This document shows positions 29,770 through 38,145 of a DNA stretch of 38,145 bases, one piece after another (within the stretch, counting starts at the first letter, position 1; every line of letters begins with the position of its first letter). The stretch spans positions 1 through 38,145 of the forward strand of contig CANGBT010000007.1 in the NCBI GenBank assembly GCA_947452135.1, written 5' to 3'. A program made the position numbers and the translations under genes. The notes under the pieces are model-generated. The model made no database searches and was not told where the DNA came from. It worked only from the letters and a program-made list of their open reading frames with translations. This DNA comes from Burkholderiales bacterium (GTDB lineage: Bacteria; Pseudomonadota; Gammaproteobacteria; Burkholderiales; Burkholderiaceae_C).

Positions 29770-30402
29770 ATGCCCCTTGCGCCACCGCCACCGTTGCGCA
29801 TCGGACTGACCGGCGGCATCGGCAGCGGCAAGAGCACGGTTGCGCGGCTGCTGGCCGGCCACGGCGCCCTCGTGGTCGACACCGATGCCATCGCGCGCCG
29901 CCTGACGCAACCCGGCGGGGCGGCCATGCACGCCCTGCGCAAGGCGTTTGGCGACTCGGTGATTCGTCCCGATGGAGGTCTGGATCGGCAGCAGATGCGG
30001 CAACTGGCATTTGCTAATGTGCTCTGTCGACGTCGGCTCGAGGCCATCTTGCATCCGATGATCTCGGACGAGACGCAGCGTGAGGCACTCGCCGGGATCG
30101 CAGCGCCGGTCGTCGTGTTCGACGTGCCGTTGCTGGTCGAGTCGGGTCGCTGGCTTGATCTGGTGCACCGTGTCCTGGTGGTGGACTGCAGCGAAGACAC
30201 GCAGATCGCACGCGTGGTGCGTCGCTCTGGCTGGACAGTCGATGCCGTCCAGGCGGTGATCGAAGCCCAGGTCAGCCGCGAGCAGCGGCTCCTGAAAGCC
30301 AATGATGTGCTGCTCAATGACGGCATCGACGAAGCCGAACTCGCACGGCGAGTGGATGTCTTGTGGCAGTCCTGGAAGGCCTTGGGCGCGCCCACCGTGT
30401 GA
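29770..30402 (+). CDS. coaE: Dephospho-CoA kinase
   Basis: Last enzyme of CoA synthesis, phosphorylating the ribose 3'-hydroxyl of dephospho-CoA. From the ATG at 29770 it is 210 aa and starts just before IGLTGGIGSGKSTVARLLA, with the P-loop at 15-22. DTDAIARRLTQPGG, the FDVPLLVESG segment and R-containing lid region are present. An upstream in-frame extension into pilD is not used. coaE beside pilD is a widespread proteobacterial pairing with no known functional basis. Confidence 0.96.
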   Translation: MPLAPPPPLRIGLTGGIGSGKSTVARLLAGHGALVVDTDAIARRLTQPGGAAMHALRKAFGDSVIRPDGGLDRQQMRQLAFANVLCRRRLEAILHPMISDETQREALAGIAAPVVVFDVPLLVESGRWLDLVHRVLVVDCSEDTQIARVVRRSGWTVDAVQAVIEAQVSREQRLLKANDVLLNDGIDEAELARRVDVLWQSWKALGAPTV

Positions 30403-30471
30403 AACAATCCCGTCTCGTTGGTGTTCCCGCACCCAGACAGACAGTTCCTCAGGTCGAAGGCAGGCTCCGCT

Positions 30472-31227
30472 TTGGTTCTCTACGAACACCCGTTCAACGA
30501 AAGCATCCGCACCATGCTTCGGCTCGAACACCTGTTCGACCGACTGGGACAGTTGGCCCCTCGTGATGCCGCCGTCGATCACCACCATGCGATCGCGACC
30601 ATCTTCGAGATCATGGAGGTCGGCTCGCGAGCAGATCTCAAGTCAGACCTGCTCAAGGATCTCGAGCGCCAAAAAGCGCGGCTCAACAGTTATCGGGGGA
30701 ACCCGTCGATCTCCGAGGACGCGCTCGACAGCGTGGTCAACAAGATCGACCACGCCTACGAGGGTCTGAACCAGACGTCCGGCAAGGTGGGACAGGCGCT
30801 CACCTCGAACGAGTGGCTGATGAGCATCCGCAGCCGCATCAGCATTCCCGGTGGCACCTGTGAGTTCGACCTGCCGGCCTATTACGCCTGGCAGCAATTC
30901 GACCCGCTGCGGCGTCGTGCCGATCTCTCGCGCTGGATCGAGATGCTTCTGCCACTGGCAGAAGCGCTCAATGTCCTGCTGGGTTTGCTGCGCGACTCCG
31001 GCGTGGCTCAGCGCGTGTCGGCGCTTGGCGGTCAATTTCAGCAAAGCCTGCCGCCCGGACGCACCTACCACCTGATGAGGGTTCGGGTCAGTGCGGCCGA
31101 AGGGCTCGTTCCCGAGATCACCGGCCATCGTCTGATGGTGTCGGTCAGGCTGATGAACCAGGACGCCGAAGGCCGGTTGCGTCCGCACACCGCAGACAGC
31201 AGCTTCGAGCTGACCTTGTGCGCTTGA
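30472..31227 (+). CDS. zapD: Cell division protein ZapD
   Basis: Cytoplasmic Z-ring associated protein that binds and bundles FtsZ. The 251-aa protein matches the family: VLYEHPFNESIRTMLRLEHLF at the start, DLLKDLERQKARL, SNEWLMSIRSRISIPGGTCEFDLP in the middle and RTYHLMRVRV near the end. I chose the TTG at 30472 because it places the start exactly at the family N-terminus (MVLYE in homologs) with AAGG/AGG upstream. A GTG at 30421 would add 17 non-conserved residues. It lies between coaE and yacG as in many betaproteobacteria. Confidence 0.92.
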   Translation: MVLYEHPFNESIRTMLRLEHLFDRLGQLAPRDAAVDHHHAIATIFEIMEVGSRADLKSDLLKDLERQKARLNSYRGNPSISEDALDSVVNKIDHAYEGLNQTSGKVGQALTSNEWLMSIRSRISIPGGTCEFDLPAYYAWQQFDPLRRRADLSRWIEMLLPLAEALNVLLGLLRDSGVAQRVSALGGQFQQSLPPGRTYHLMRVRVSAAEGLVPEITGHRLMVSVRLMNQDAEGRLRPHTADSSFELTLCA

Positions 31228-31421
31228 GCGAGCCAAAGATTGCCCCGCGGATCGTGCGCTGTCCCGCATGCGGGGGCGACAGCGTGTACTCGCAGGACAA
31301 CCCCTCCCGCCCCTTTTGCAGCGCTCGCTGCAAGAACAACGATTTCAGTCAATGGGCCAGCGAAGGCTACCGGGTTGAATCGGCGCCGGGCACCGATGAG
31401 TCCGGCTCGACTGAAATCTAG
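31218..31421 (+). CDS. yacG: DNA gyrase inhibitor YacG
   Basis: Small zinc protein that in E. coli binds GyrB and blocks DNA binding by gyrase. The 67-aa product has the treble-clef cysteine set CPACGG and FCSARCKNNDFSQWASEGYRV with the family's NDFSQWASEGY tail. It starts at GTG 31218 inside the end of zapD; a TTG at 31224 that overlaps the zapD stop as TTGA is an equally possible start. It closes the pilBCD-coaE-zapD-yacG run. The groE promoter begins almost at its stop codon. Confidence 0.9.
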   Translation: MRLSEPKIAPRIVRCPACGGDSVYSQDNPSRPFCSARCKNNDFSQWASEGYRVESAPGTDESGSTEI

Positions 31422-31422
31422 C

Positions 31423-31451
31423 CTTGAAATACGGAAACCGACCCCTATAAT
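31423..31451 (+). promoter_or_regulatory. groESL promoter, sigma32-like and sigma70-like
   Basis: CTTGAAA (31423-31429) and CCCCTATAAT (31442-31451) match the heat-shock pattern CTTGAAA...CCCCATnT with a 12-bp gap. The same bases give a sigma70 promoter, TTGAAA and a perfect TATAAT (31446-31451) with 16 bp between. Transcription would begin right at the CIRCE operator. Confidence 0.8.
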
Positions 31452-31458
31452 TTGCTTG

Positions 31459-31485
31459 CTAGCACTCGATACTGTTGAGTGCTAA
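31459..31485. promoter_or_regulatory. CIRCE operator (HrcA site)
   Basis: The arms CTAGCACTC and GAGTGCTAA enclose a 9-bp spacer; only the first base departs from the classical TTAGCACTC-N9-GAGTGCTAA. The repressor HrcA is expected to bind here and relieve repression on heat shock. It lies about 105 bp upstream of groES, at the predicted transcription start. Confidence 0.95.
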
Positions 31486-31589
31486 CGAACTCAGTGACAG
31501 GCGTTTGGTGCCCGCCCTTGATGGCGATCTCGTTCGAAGCCGAAGGCCTGAGTCCATTGAATCCCATTCCGACACCTCTAGGAGATGCT

Positions 31590-31880
31590 ATGAAACTTCG
31601 TCCTCTGCACGATCGCGTGATCGTCAAGCGCCTCGAACAAGAAACCAAGACCGCCTCGGGCATCGTCATTCCTGACAACGCCGCAGAAAAGCCCGACCAA
31701 GGCGAAGTGCTGGCTGTCGGCCCAGGCAAGCGCAATGACAAGGGCGAGTTCATCGTCCTGAATGTCAAGGTCGGTGATCGCGTCCTGTTCGGCAAGTACA
31801 GCGGCCAGACCGTCAAGGTCGACGGCGATGAACTGCTCGTGATGCGCGAAGAAGACCTCTTCGCCGTGGTCGAGAAGTAA
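31590..31880 (+). CDS. groES: Co-chaperonin GroES
   Basis: Heptameric lid of the GroEL folding chamber. The 96-aa protein starts [16 protein letters not shown] and shows the mobile-loop sequence [14 protein letters not shown] that contacts GroEL, and [35 protein letters not shown] precedes the ATG at 31590. Longer in-frame starts back to 31479 would begin within the CIRCE operator and are rejected. It is the first gene of groESL under CIRCE and a heat-shock type promoter. Confidence 0.98.
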   Translation: MKLRPLHDRVIVKRLEQETKTASGIVIPDNAAEKPDQGEVLAVGPGKRNDKGEFIVLNVKVGDRVLFGKYSGQTVKVDGDELLVMREEDLFAVVEK

Positions 31881-33578
<1,698 letters not shown>

Positions 33579-33630
33579 GTGTCCTGACCGGTTCGGGCTC
33601 CTGAGGAGTCCGAACGTGTCGAGATTGCCA

Positions 33631-33657
33631 ACAGGGCTGCGTGAGCAGCCCTGTTTT
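33631..33657 (+). terminator. Rho-independent terminator of groESL
   Basis: ACAGGGCTGC (33631-33640) pairs perfectly with GCAGCCCTGT (33645-33654) across a GTGA loop, followed by a T-run. It ends the groESL transcript about 50 bp past groEL and isolates it from the DUF1631 gene. Confidence 0.92.
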
Positions 33658-33738
33658 CGTTGGTGGGTGTGCCCCTAGACTTGCACATCCGCTGCGGTAT
33701 CGATGGGCCGTCCGCAGCCCAACAGAGGCGTTATCCGG

Positions 33739-35907
33739 ATGTCTGTAACCACAATGATGTTGAGCTTCGTCGAGGACGAGCTGTCCCGCACGCTGCCGCT
33801 CATTGACCGCACAGTGGCTGCGACTGTGTCGCAGCTGCAGCTCAACCCGAGGTCCGAGCCGGCAAGCCGCAGCGAAAGGCAGTTGCAGGCGGAGGCCCTC
33901 GAAACCCTGCAGCGAAGCCCAAGGCTGTTCGCGCAGGTGTTTGTCGATGCGCTGCGCGCACTCGTCATGGCTGACGCGTCCGGGCCGGCGCAGCAAGCAA
34001 GCGTTGGCGGCGCCCAAGAGGGTGCGGGCTTTCAGTTGCTCGACGAGGGCAGAGTCGAGACGGAGATCGAGATCTCCCGGGCGGCGCAAGCGATCGACCT
34101 GACCGCCGAATGGGAACTGCGTGAACTGCAGACGTTCACGTCGGCGCTCATCGGACAGACGCACGTCAGCGCCAGCTCCAACCCGTTGCGCCCATCGGCC
34201 TACGCGCAGGCGCTGTGGGATGCCACCTGTGCCGTCACGCCAGCTGCCGTACAACGCAGGCTCCTGTTTCGCGCGGCCACTGGATGCCTGTCCAAGCAGC
34301 TCAAGATGGCCTGGGCCGGCGCGTGCACCCGGCTGGAGTCCCAAGGTATCGAGCCCAGCATGTACCGGACCGTCGTGCATGCACCCGGCCGGGTCGCGGC
34401 GCCGAGCGCGGTCTGGAAAACCGGGCACCAGGGCTTGGGGCAGTTGCTGGGCCGCATGCCTGCCGCCAGGTCAGCTCATGTTGCGCCTGCCGGGCAGCAG
34501 GCGCCGGTGACAGCCGGCGCTGCGGCGCATCCGGGGCCCCGGTTCTCTCAGTCCTTCGAAGACGTGCTGCAACGACTCGAGGCCTTGCTGTCGGGTCACG
34601 TCGAGCAGGCGCCGCCAGCCGCCGGATCGGCCAGACTCGATCCGCAACCGTTACCCGAATTCACGCAGTCCTTGCTGGCGCAGACCAGCGATGTGATCGA
34701 CCGGCAGATCGTCGAACTGCTGTCGCGCCTTTTCGATTCGGTGCTGTGCGACGAACAACTGTCTGCCGCCGTGCGTGCGGTGATGGCACGGCTCCAGGTG
34801 TCCGCCTTGCGCGTCGCGCTCGGCGATCCGGACATGCTCGACAACGACAACCACCCGGTGTGGAGTTTGATGAACCGCATCGCGCAGGCGGCGCAGTTGT
34901 GGCCGCAGAATGCAGATCCCCGGGCCGCGGGCCTGCTGGCCTTCAGCGACTCGTTGGTCAGCGAGATCGCCGCGACCGAGCAGCCCACGGCAGCGATTTA
35001 TGAGCGCGGATTGGCACGGCTCGAAGAACACCTGGCCGCACAGTTGCAGGCGCAGCGCGAAGCCGCCCAGGGCGTCATCGATGCCCTGGCACTGACCGAC
35101 CGGCGCGAGGTGCTTCAGATGGAACTGTCGGCGCAGTTTTCAGACCAGTTCCGCTCCATCCGTGTGGCCCCGAGGGTGCTTGTTTTCATGACCGAGGACT
35201 GGCCGCGCGTGGTCACCGAGTCCATCTTGCGTTTCGGCATCGACAGCGAGCACACGGCTGCGTACCTGCAAACCGCGGACGATCTGGGTGTGAGCCTGAC
35301 CCTGAGGATCAATCCTCAAAACCGGCTGCAGTTGTTCAGCTTGCTGCCCAGCCTGCTCAAGCGCTTGCGCGCTGGCATGGACTTGATCGGTTTACCCGAA
35401 GTCGAGCAGCAAGCCGTGCTCGACGATCTGATGGCAGCGCACACCGGACTGCTTGGATTTGCATCCCGGTCCCGCGCTCCTGCGCCCACCGCTGACGTTT
35501 CCCCATCTTCGCCAGGCGAAGCCACCTCGACGCCCGGGCAGGTGCCAGACGCAGCATTGCCCGAGCCCTTGATCGACTGGAACTCGATGGACACTGTGCC
35601 CGCCGACCTGCTGTCCATCGCGGACTCGGCAGACACCATGCCGGCCGAACTCACCGAGACGATCATCACCGCCGCCCCGTGCCAATGGTTTCTGCGCGGG
35701 CGCTGGCAAGCGGTGCAATTGTTGTGGCGCAGCGAATCGGCGCGGCTGTTCCTGTTCGCCAGCGAAACTGCCGGGTGCCCCCACCCGATCACCGGCGAGG
35801 CCCTCATGCATCTGGGGCGCGAGGGTCTGATCAAGCCGCTGCCCGACACCAGCCTGCTGCAACGTGCCGTTGACCGCGTGGGGCGCAAGCTCGTCGACCT
35901 CCAGTGA
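33739..35907 (+). CDS. DUF1631 family protein
   Basis: A 722-aa protein of the DUF1631 type, common in Beta- and Gammaproteobacteria and of unknown function. From the ATG at 33739 (AGAGG 10 nt upstream) it starts SVTTMMLSFVEDELSRTLPLID. It is mainly helical and Ala/Gln/Leu-rich, with no signal peptide or transmembrane helix, and a low-complexity Pro/Ser/Ala linker near 575-610. The C-terminal domain (CQWFLRGRWQAVQLLWRSES) is the small beta-type domain usual at the end of these proteins; a PilZ-like fold is possible but not shown. Its stop overlaps the start of the patatin gene as GTGA. A longer start at 33703 is possible. Confidence 0.75.
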   Translation: MSVTTMMLSFVEDELSRTLPLIDRTVAATVSQLQLNPRSEPASRSERQLQAEALETLQRSPRLFAQVFVDALRALVMADASGPAQQASVGGAQEGAGFQLLDEGRVETEIEISRAAQAIDLTAEWELRELQTFTSALIGQTHVSASSNPLRPSAYAQALWDATCAVTPAAVQRRLLFRAATGCLSKQLKMAWAGACTRLESQGIEPSMYRTVVHAPGRVAAPSAVWKTGHQGLGQLLGRMPAARSAHVAPAGQQAPVTAGAAAHPGPRFSQSFEDVLQRLEALLSGHVEQAPPAAGSARLDPQPLPEFTQSLLAQTSDVIDRQIVELLSRLFDSVLCDEQLSAAVRAVMARLQVSALRVALGDPDMLDNDNHPVWSLMNRIAQAAQLWPQNADPRAAGLLAFSDSLVSEIAATEQPTAAIYERGLARLEEHLAAQLQAQREAAQGVIDALALTDRREVLQMELSAQFSDQFRSIRVAPRVLVFMTEDWPRVVTESILRFGIDSEHTAAYLQTADDLGVSLTLRINPQNRLQLFSLLPSLLKRLRAGMDLIGLPEVEQQAVLDDLMAAHTGLLGFASRSRAPAPTADVSPSSPGEATSTPGQVPDAALPEPLIDWNSMDTVPADLLSIADSADTMPAELTETIITAAPCQWFLRGRWQAVQLLWRSESARLFLFASETAGCPHPITGEALMHLGREGLIKPLPDTSLLQRAVDRVGRKLVDLQ

Positions 35908-38145
35908 CTCGGGGCGGCCATTCGTTCAACGGGCGCTGCAGCCCCACGCGTCACGGCTGCCGGCGGTGGGCCGTGCAGCTGACGGGTGTCGTGGCGGCGT
36001 GCCTGACCTTCGTCGCCATGGCGGGCGAGTTGCCGGCTCCCGTGGTCGATGCGGCGGCGGGTGCCGCCCGGCCACCGGCGATCGAACGCCCGCGCATCGG
36101 CCTGGTGCTGTCGGGCGGCGGTGCGCGCGGCCTGGCGCATGTGGGCGTGCTCAAGATGCTTGAGCGTGAACACATCCCGATCGACGTGATTGCCGGGACG
36201 TCGATGGGCGCGATCGTGGGTGGTCTGTACGCCAGCGGCATGAGCGCCGCGCAGATCGAAACCCAGCTGATGATGATCAAGTGGGACGAGGTCTTCGCCA
36301 ATCGCGTCGAGCGCCCGCTGCTCAGCCAGCGCCGCAAGGAAGAAGATTTCCAGTTCTCACCGGTGCTCGAGTTCGGCATGCGAGAAGGCGAACTGCGCGC
36401 GCCTTTGGGCGCGTTGTCCGGGCGCGGGCTCGAAACCTTGCTGCGGCGATACACGATGCCGGTGCGCGACGTGCACGACTTCTCCCGGCTTGCGATACCG
36501 TTTCGTGCGGTCGCCACCAACATGGAGACCGGCGCGCCGGTGATCCTGACCCAGGGAGACCTCGCGCTGGCGCTGCGCTCGAGCATGAGCGTGCCCGGGG
36601 TGTTTGCACCGACCGAGCTCGACGGGCTGATCCTGGGCGACGGTGCGCTGGTCGACAACCTGCCCATAGATGTCGCACGCGACATGGGCGCCGACGTGGT
36701 GATCGCCGTCAACATCGGCTCGCCGCTGGCCGCACGCGAAACACTGGCCTCGGTGGGCGGCCTCACGGGCCAGATGATCAGCATCCTGACCGAGCAGAAC
36801 GTGCAGCGCAGCCTGGCCCTGCTCAAGCCGGTTGATGTGCTCATCACGCCCGATCTGGGCACGCTGGCCGCAGGCGATTTCGACAAGACCCGCGAGTTGA
36901 TCGACCGCGGTCAGGCCGGCGTTCAGCCGCAACTCAAGCGTCTGGCTGCGCTGGCCATGGACGCGAGCGCCTACCGGCAGTGGCAGTCTGTGCACAGCGC
37001 GCCAGCCGTCGAGAGTGTGCGCATCGGATTCATCCGATTCGAAGGCTCCAAGCTCACCAGCCCGCAGCGGTTTGCCGACCAACTCGAGTCGGCACCGGGT
37101 GAGGCATTCGATGAACTCAAGGCCGAGCGCGACGCACTGCAACTGGCGGCCAGCGGCGACTACACCCGCTCGGACTTTCGCCTGCTGCGCACACCCGAAG
37201 GCGAGGGCCTGCTGTTTGACCTCGAAGAAAAGCCCTGGGGGCCGAACTACTTCCGCGTCGGGCTCGATCTGTTCACCGACTTCCGCGGTGACAGCGCCTT
37301 CAACATCAAGGCCATTCACAACCGGCGCTGGTTGAACTCCACCGGCACCGAATGGCGCAGCTTTGCGCAGATCGGCCAGACGCCGCGGCTGTTCACCGAG
37401 CTGCTCCACCCCTTGAACCTGTTCAAGGGCCTGGGCAGCGACTGGTTCGTGGCCGCGTATGCCGAAGTGCAACGCCGGGAATTGACCGTCTACGACGCCG
37501 ACTCGGGCCATCAACGCGGCCGCTTCACGCGCAGCCAGGGGCGACTGGGCCTGGACCTCGGTCAACCCTGGGGCAAGTTCGGTGAGCTGCGACTCGGGCT
37601 GAGCTACGTTGCCTTTCACACGCGCCCCGATCTGATTTCGGCGGATGCTCAGGACAGCGTCGAATCCGTCCGGGGACACGAAACCGGCGTGCGTCTGGCA
37701 GCCATCCTCGATCAGCTGGACTACGTCAATTTCCCCACCCGCGGCTACCGCCTCGAGGCCACCGCCATCACGGGAAAGCGACAGCTTTCGCAGCCCAGCC
37801 ATCGCGAGAACTTCACCCGCGTCGAGCTTGACGGCACGGCTGCGATCAGCTTCGGACACACGACCCTCAACACCTACTTCAGCGCGCAAAGCGCCGGCGG
37901 CAACGATCTGTCAAAGCTCGACCGCTACAGCTACACGCTGGGAGGCTTCCACCGCCTGTCGGGCTACCGGCAAGACCAGCTGGCGGGCAGCCAGGTGCTG
38001 CTAGGGCGGCTCATGGCCTATCACCGCCTCGACACCATGCCGCTGCTCACCCGGGGGTTCTTCATGGGCGGCTCGCTCGAAGCGGGCAACGCCTGGCAGC
38101 GCGAGCGCGATGTGTCGCTGTCGGATCTGCGTTTCGGATCGAGCC
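35904..38145 (+). CDS. Patatin-like phospholipase with POTRA and outer-membrane barrel, 3' end missing
   Basis: Type Vd-like (PlpD-type) protein: an exported lipase domain joined to its own outer-membrane barrel. From GTG 35904, which overlaps the upstream stop as GTGA, a signal peptide is seen (RRWAVQLTGVVAACLTFVAMA, cleavage near residue 40). The patatin domain (about 62-315) has the oxyanion loop GGGARG (71-76), nucleophile Ser100 in GTSMG and Asp246 in DGA. A POTRA-like domain (about 372-445) is followed by beta-strand-rich segments such as NYFRVGLDLFTDF and a BamA/TamA-like barrel that runs off the window at residue 747. The frame has no stop here. The enzyme probably hydrolyses phospholipids at or outside the outer membrane; secretion of the domain is inferred. 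Confidence 0.9.
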   Translation, partial: MTRGGHSFNGRCSPTRHGCRRWAVQLTGVVAACLTFVAMAGELPAPVVDAAAGAARPPAIERPRIGLVLSGGGARGLAHVGVLKMLEREHIPIDVIAGTSMGAIVGGLYASGMSAAQIETQLMMIKWDEVFANRVERPLLSQRRKEEDFQFSPVLEFGMREGELRAPLGALSGRGLETLLRRYTMPVRDVHDFSRLAIPFRAVATNMETGAPVILTQGDLALALRSSMSVPGVFAPTELDGLILGDGALVDNLPIDVARDMGADVVIAVNIGSPLAARETLASVGGLTGQMISILTEQNVQRSLALLKPVDVLITPDLGTLAAGDFDKTRELIDRGQAGVQPQLKRLAALAMDASAYRQWQSVHSAPAVESVRIGFIRFEGSKLTSPQRFADQLESAPGEAFDELKAERDALQLAASGDYTRSDFRLLRTPEGEGLLFDLEEKPWGPNYFRVGLDLFTDFRGDSAFNIKAIHNRRWLNSTGTEWRSFAQIGQTPRLFTELLHPLNLFKGLGSDWFVAAYAEVQRRELTVYDADSGHQRGRFTRSQGRLGLDLGQPWGKFGELRLGLSYVAFHTRPDLISADAQDSVESVRGHETGVRLAAILDQLDYVNFPTRGYRLEATAITGKRQLSQPSHRENFTRVELDGTAAISFGHTTLNTYFSAQSAGGNDLSKLDRYSYTLGGFHRLSGYRQDQLAGSQVLLGRLMAYHRLDTMPLLTRGFFMGGSLEAGNAWQRERDVSLSDLRFGSS

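Noticed and set aside
28839..30407. Long open frame (522 aa) on the minus strand across pilD and coaE
   Set aside because: It crosses two well-defined genes with intact motifs; composition typical of a shadow frame.
36357..37889. Long open frame (510 aa) on the minus strand opposite the patatin-barrel gene
   Set aside because: The plus-strand frame has a catalytic dyad, signal peptide and barrel and stays open to the window end; the reverse frame has no recognisable content.

Overview
The window is a 38-kb piece of chromosome from a GC-rich betaproteobacterium of the order Burkholderiales. The gene orders hemA-prfA-prmC-grxD-ubiX, rplU-rpmA-obgE-proB beside proS/rppH/ispB, and pilB-pilC-pilD-coaE-zapD-yacG are familiar from that order, and the protein sequences look closest to the Comamonadaceae and their relatives. 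That placement rests on recognition, not on a database search. Almost everything is core housekeeping. I see no insertion sequence, integrase, prophage gene, CRISPR array or defence system.

Layout. (1) 1-3.7 kb, minus strand: class Ia ribonucleotide reductase, with nrdA and the start of nrdB. They are driven from a promoter about 345 bp upstream of nrdA that is overlaid by two NrdR boxes one 31-bp repeat apart, and followed by a long, structured, apparently non-coding leader. (2) 3.9-9.1 kb, minus strand: ampD (peptidoglycan recycling), the pilus two-component pair pilR/pilS, a small PP0621-like protein whose stop overlaps the pilS start, and ypjD. (3) 9.2-11.6 kb: ffh (SRP GTPase) and ftsY (SRP receptor), which converge with 9 bp between them. 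(4) 11.7-13.9 kb: tRNA-Met with its own promoter and terminator, a putative exported protein, miaB, and a small membrane protein. (5) 14.0-18.3 kb, plus strand: hemA, prfA, prmC, grxD, ubiX. (6) 18.3-25.7 kb: a lytic transglycosylase and proS, rppH, proB-obgE, rpmA-rplU, ispB and tRNA-Pro. Parts of proB and obgE are visibly richer in A+T than the rest. (7) 25.9-31.4 kb, plus strand: pilB, pilC, pilD, coaE, zapD, yacG. (8) 31.4-33.7 kb: groES-groEL under a sigma32/sigma70-type promoter with a CIRCE operator, ended by a strong terminator. (9) 33.7 kb to the end: a DUF1631 protein translationally coupled to a patatin-POTRA-beta-barrel protein that runs off the window.

Functional links: PrmC methylates the GGQ glutamine of the neighbouring RF1; PilS/PilR (pilin transcription) and PilB/PilC/PilD (pilus assembly) serve the same type IV pilus from two loci; Ffh and FtsY are partners in co-translational targeting. 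Many neighbouring genes share stop-start overlaps (ATGA, GTGA, TGATG), suggesting translational coupling.

I did not find a clear undescribed system. The best candidates for new biology are the nrdA leader RNA (a perfect 13-bp stem and a second set of mutually exclusive hairpins ahead of a T-run), the DUF1631/patatin-barrel pair, and the small zinc-finger-like protein coupled to pilS.
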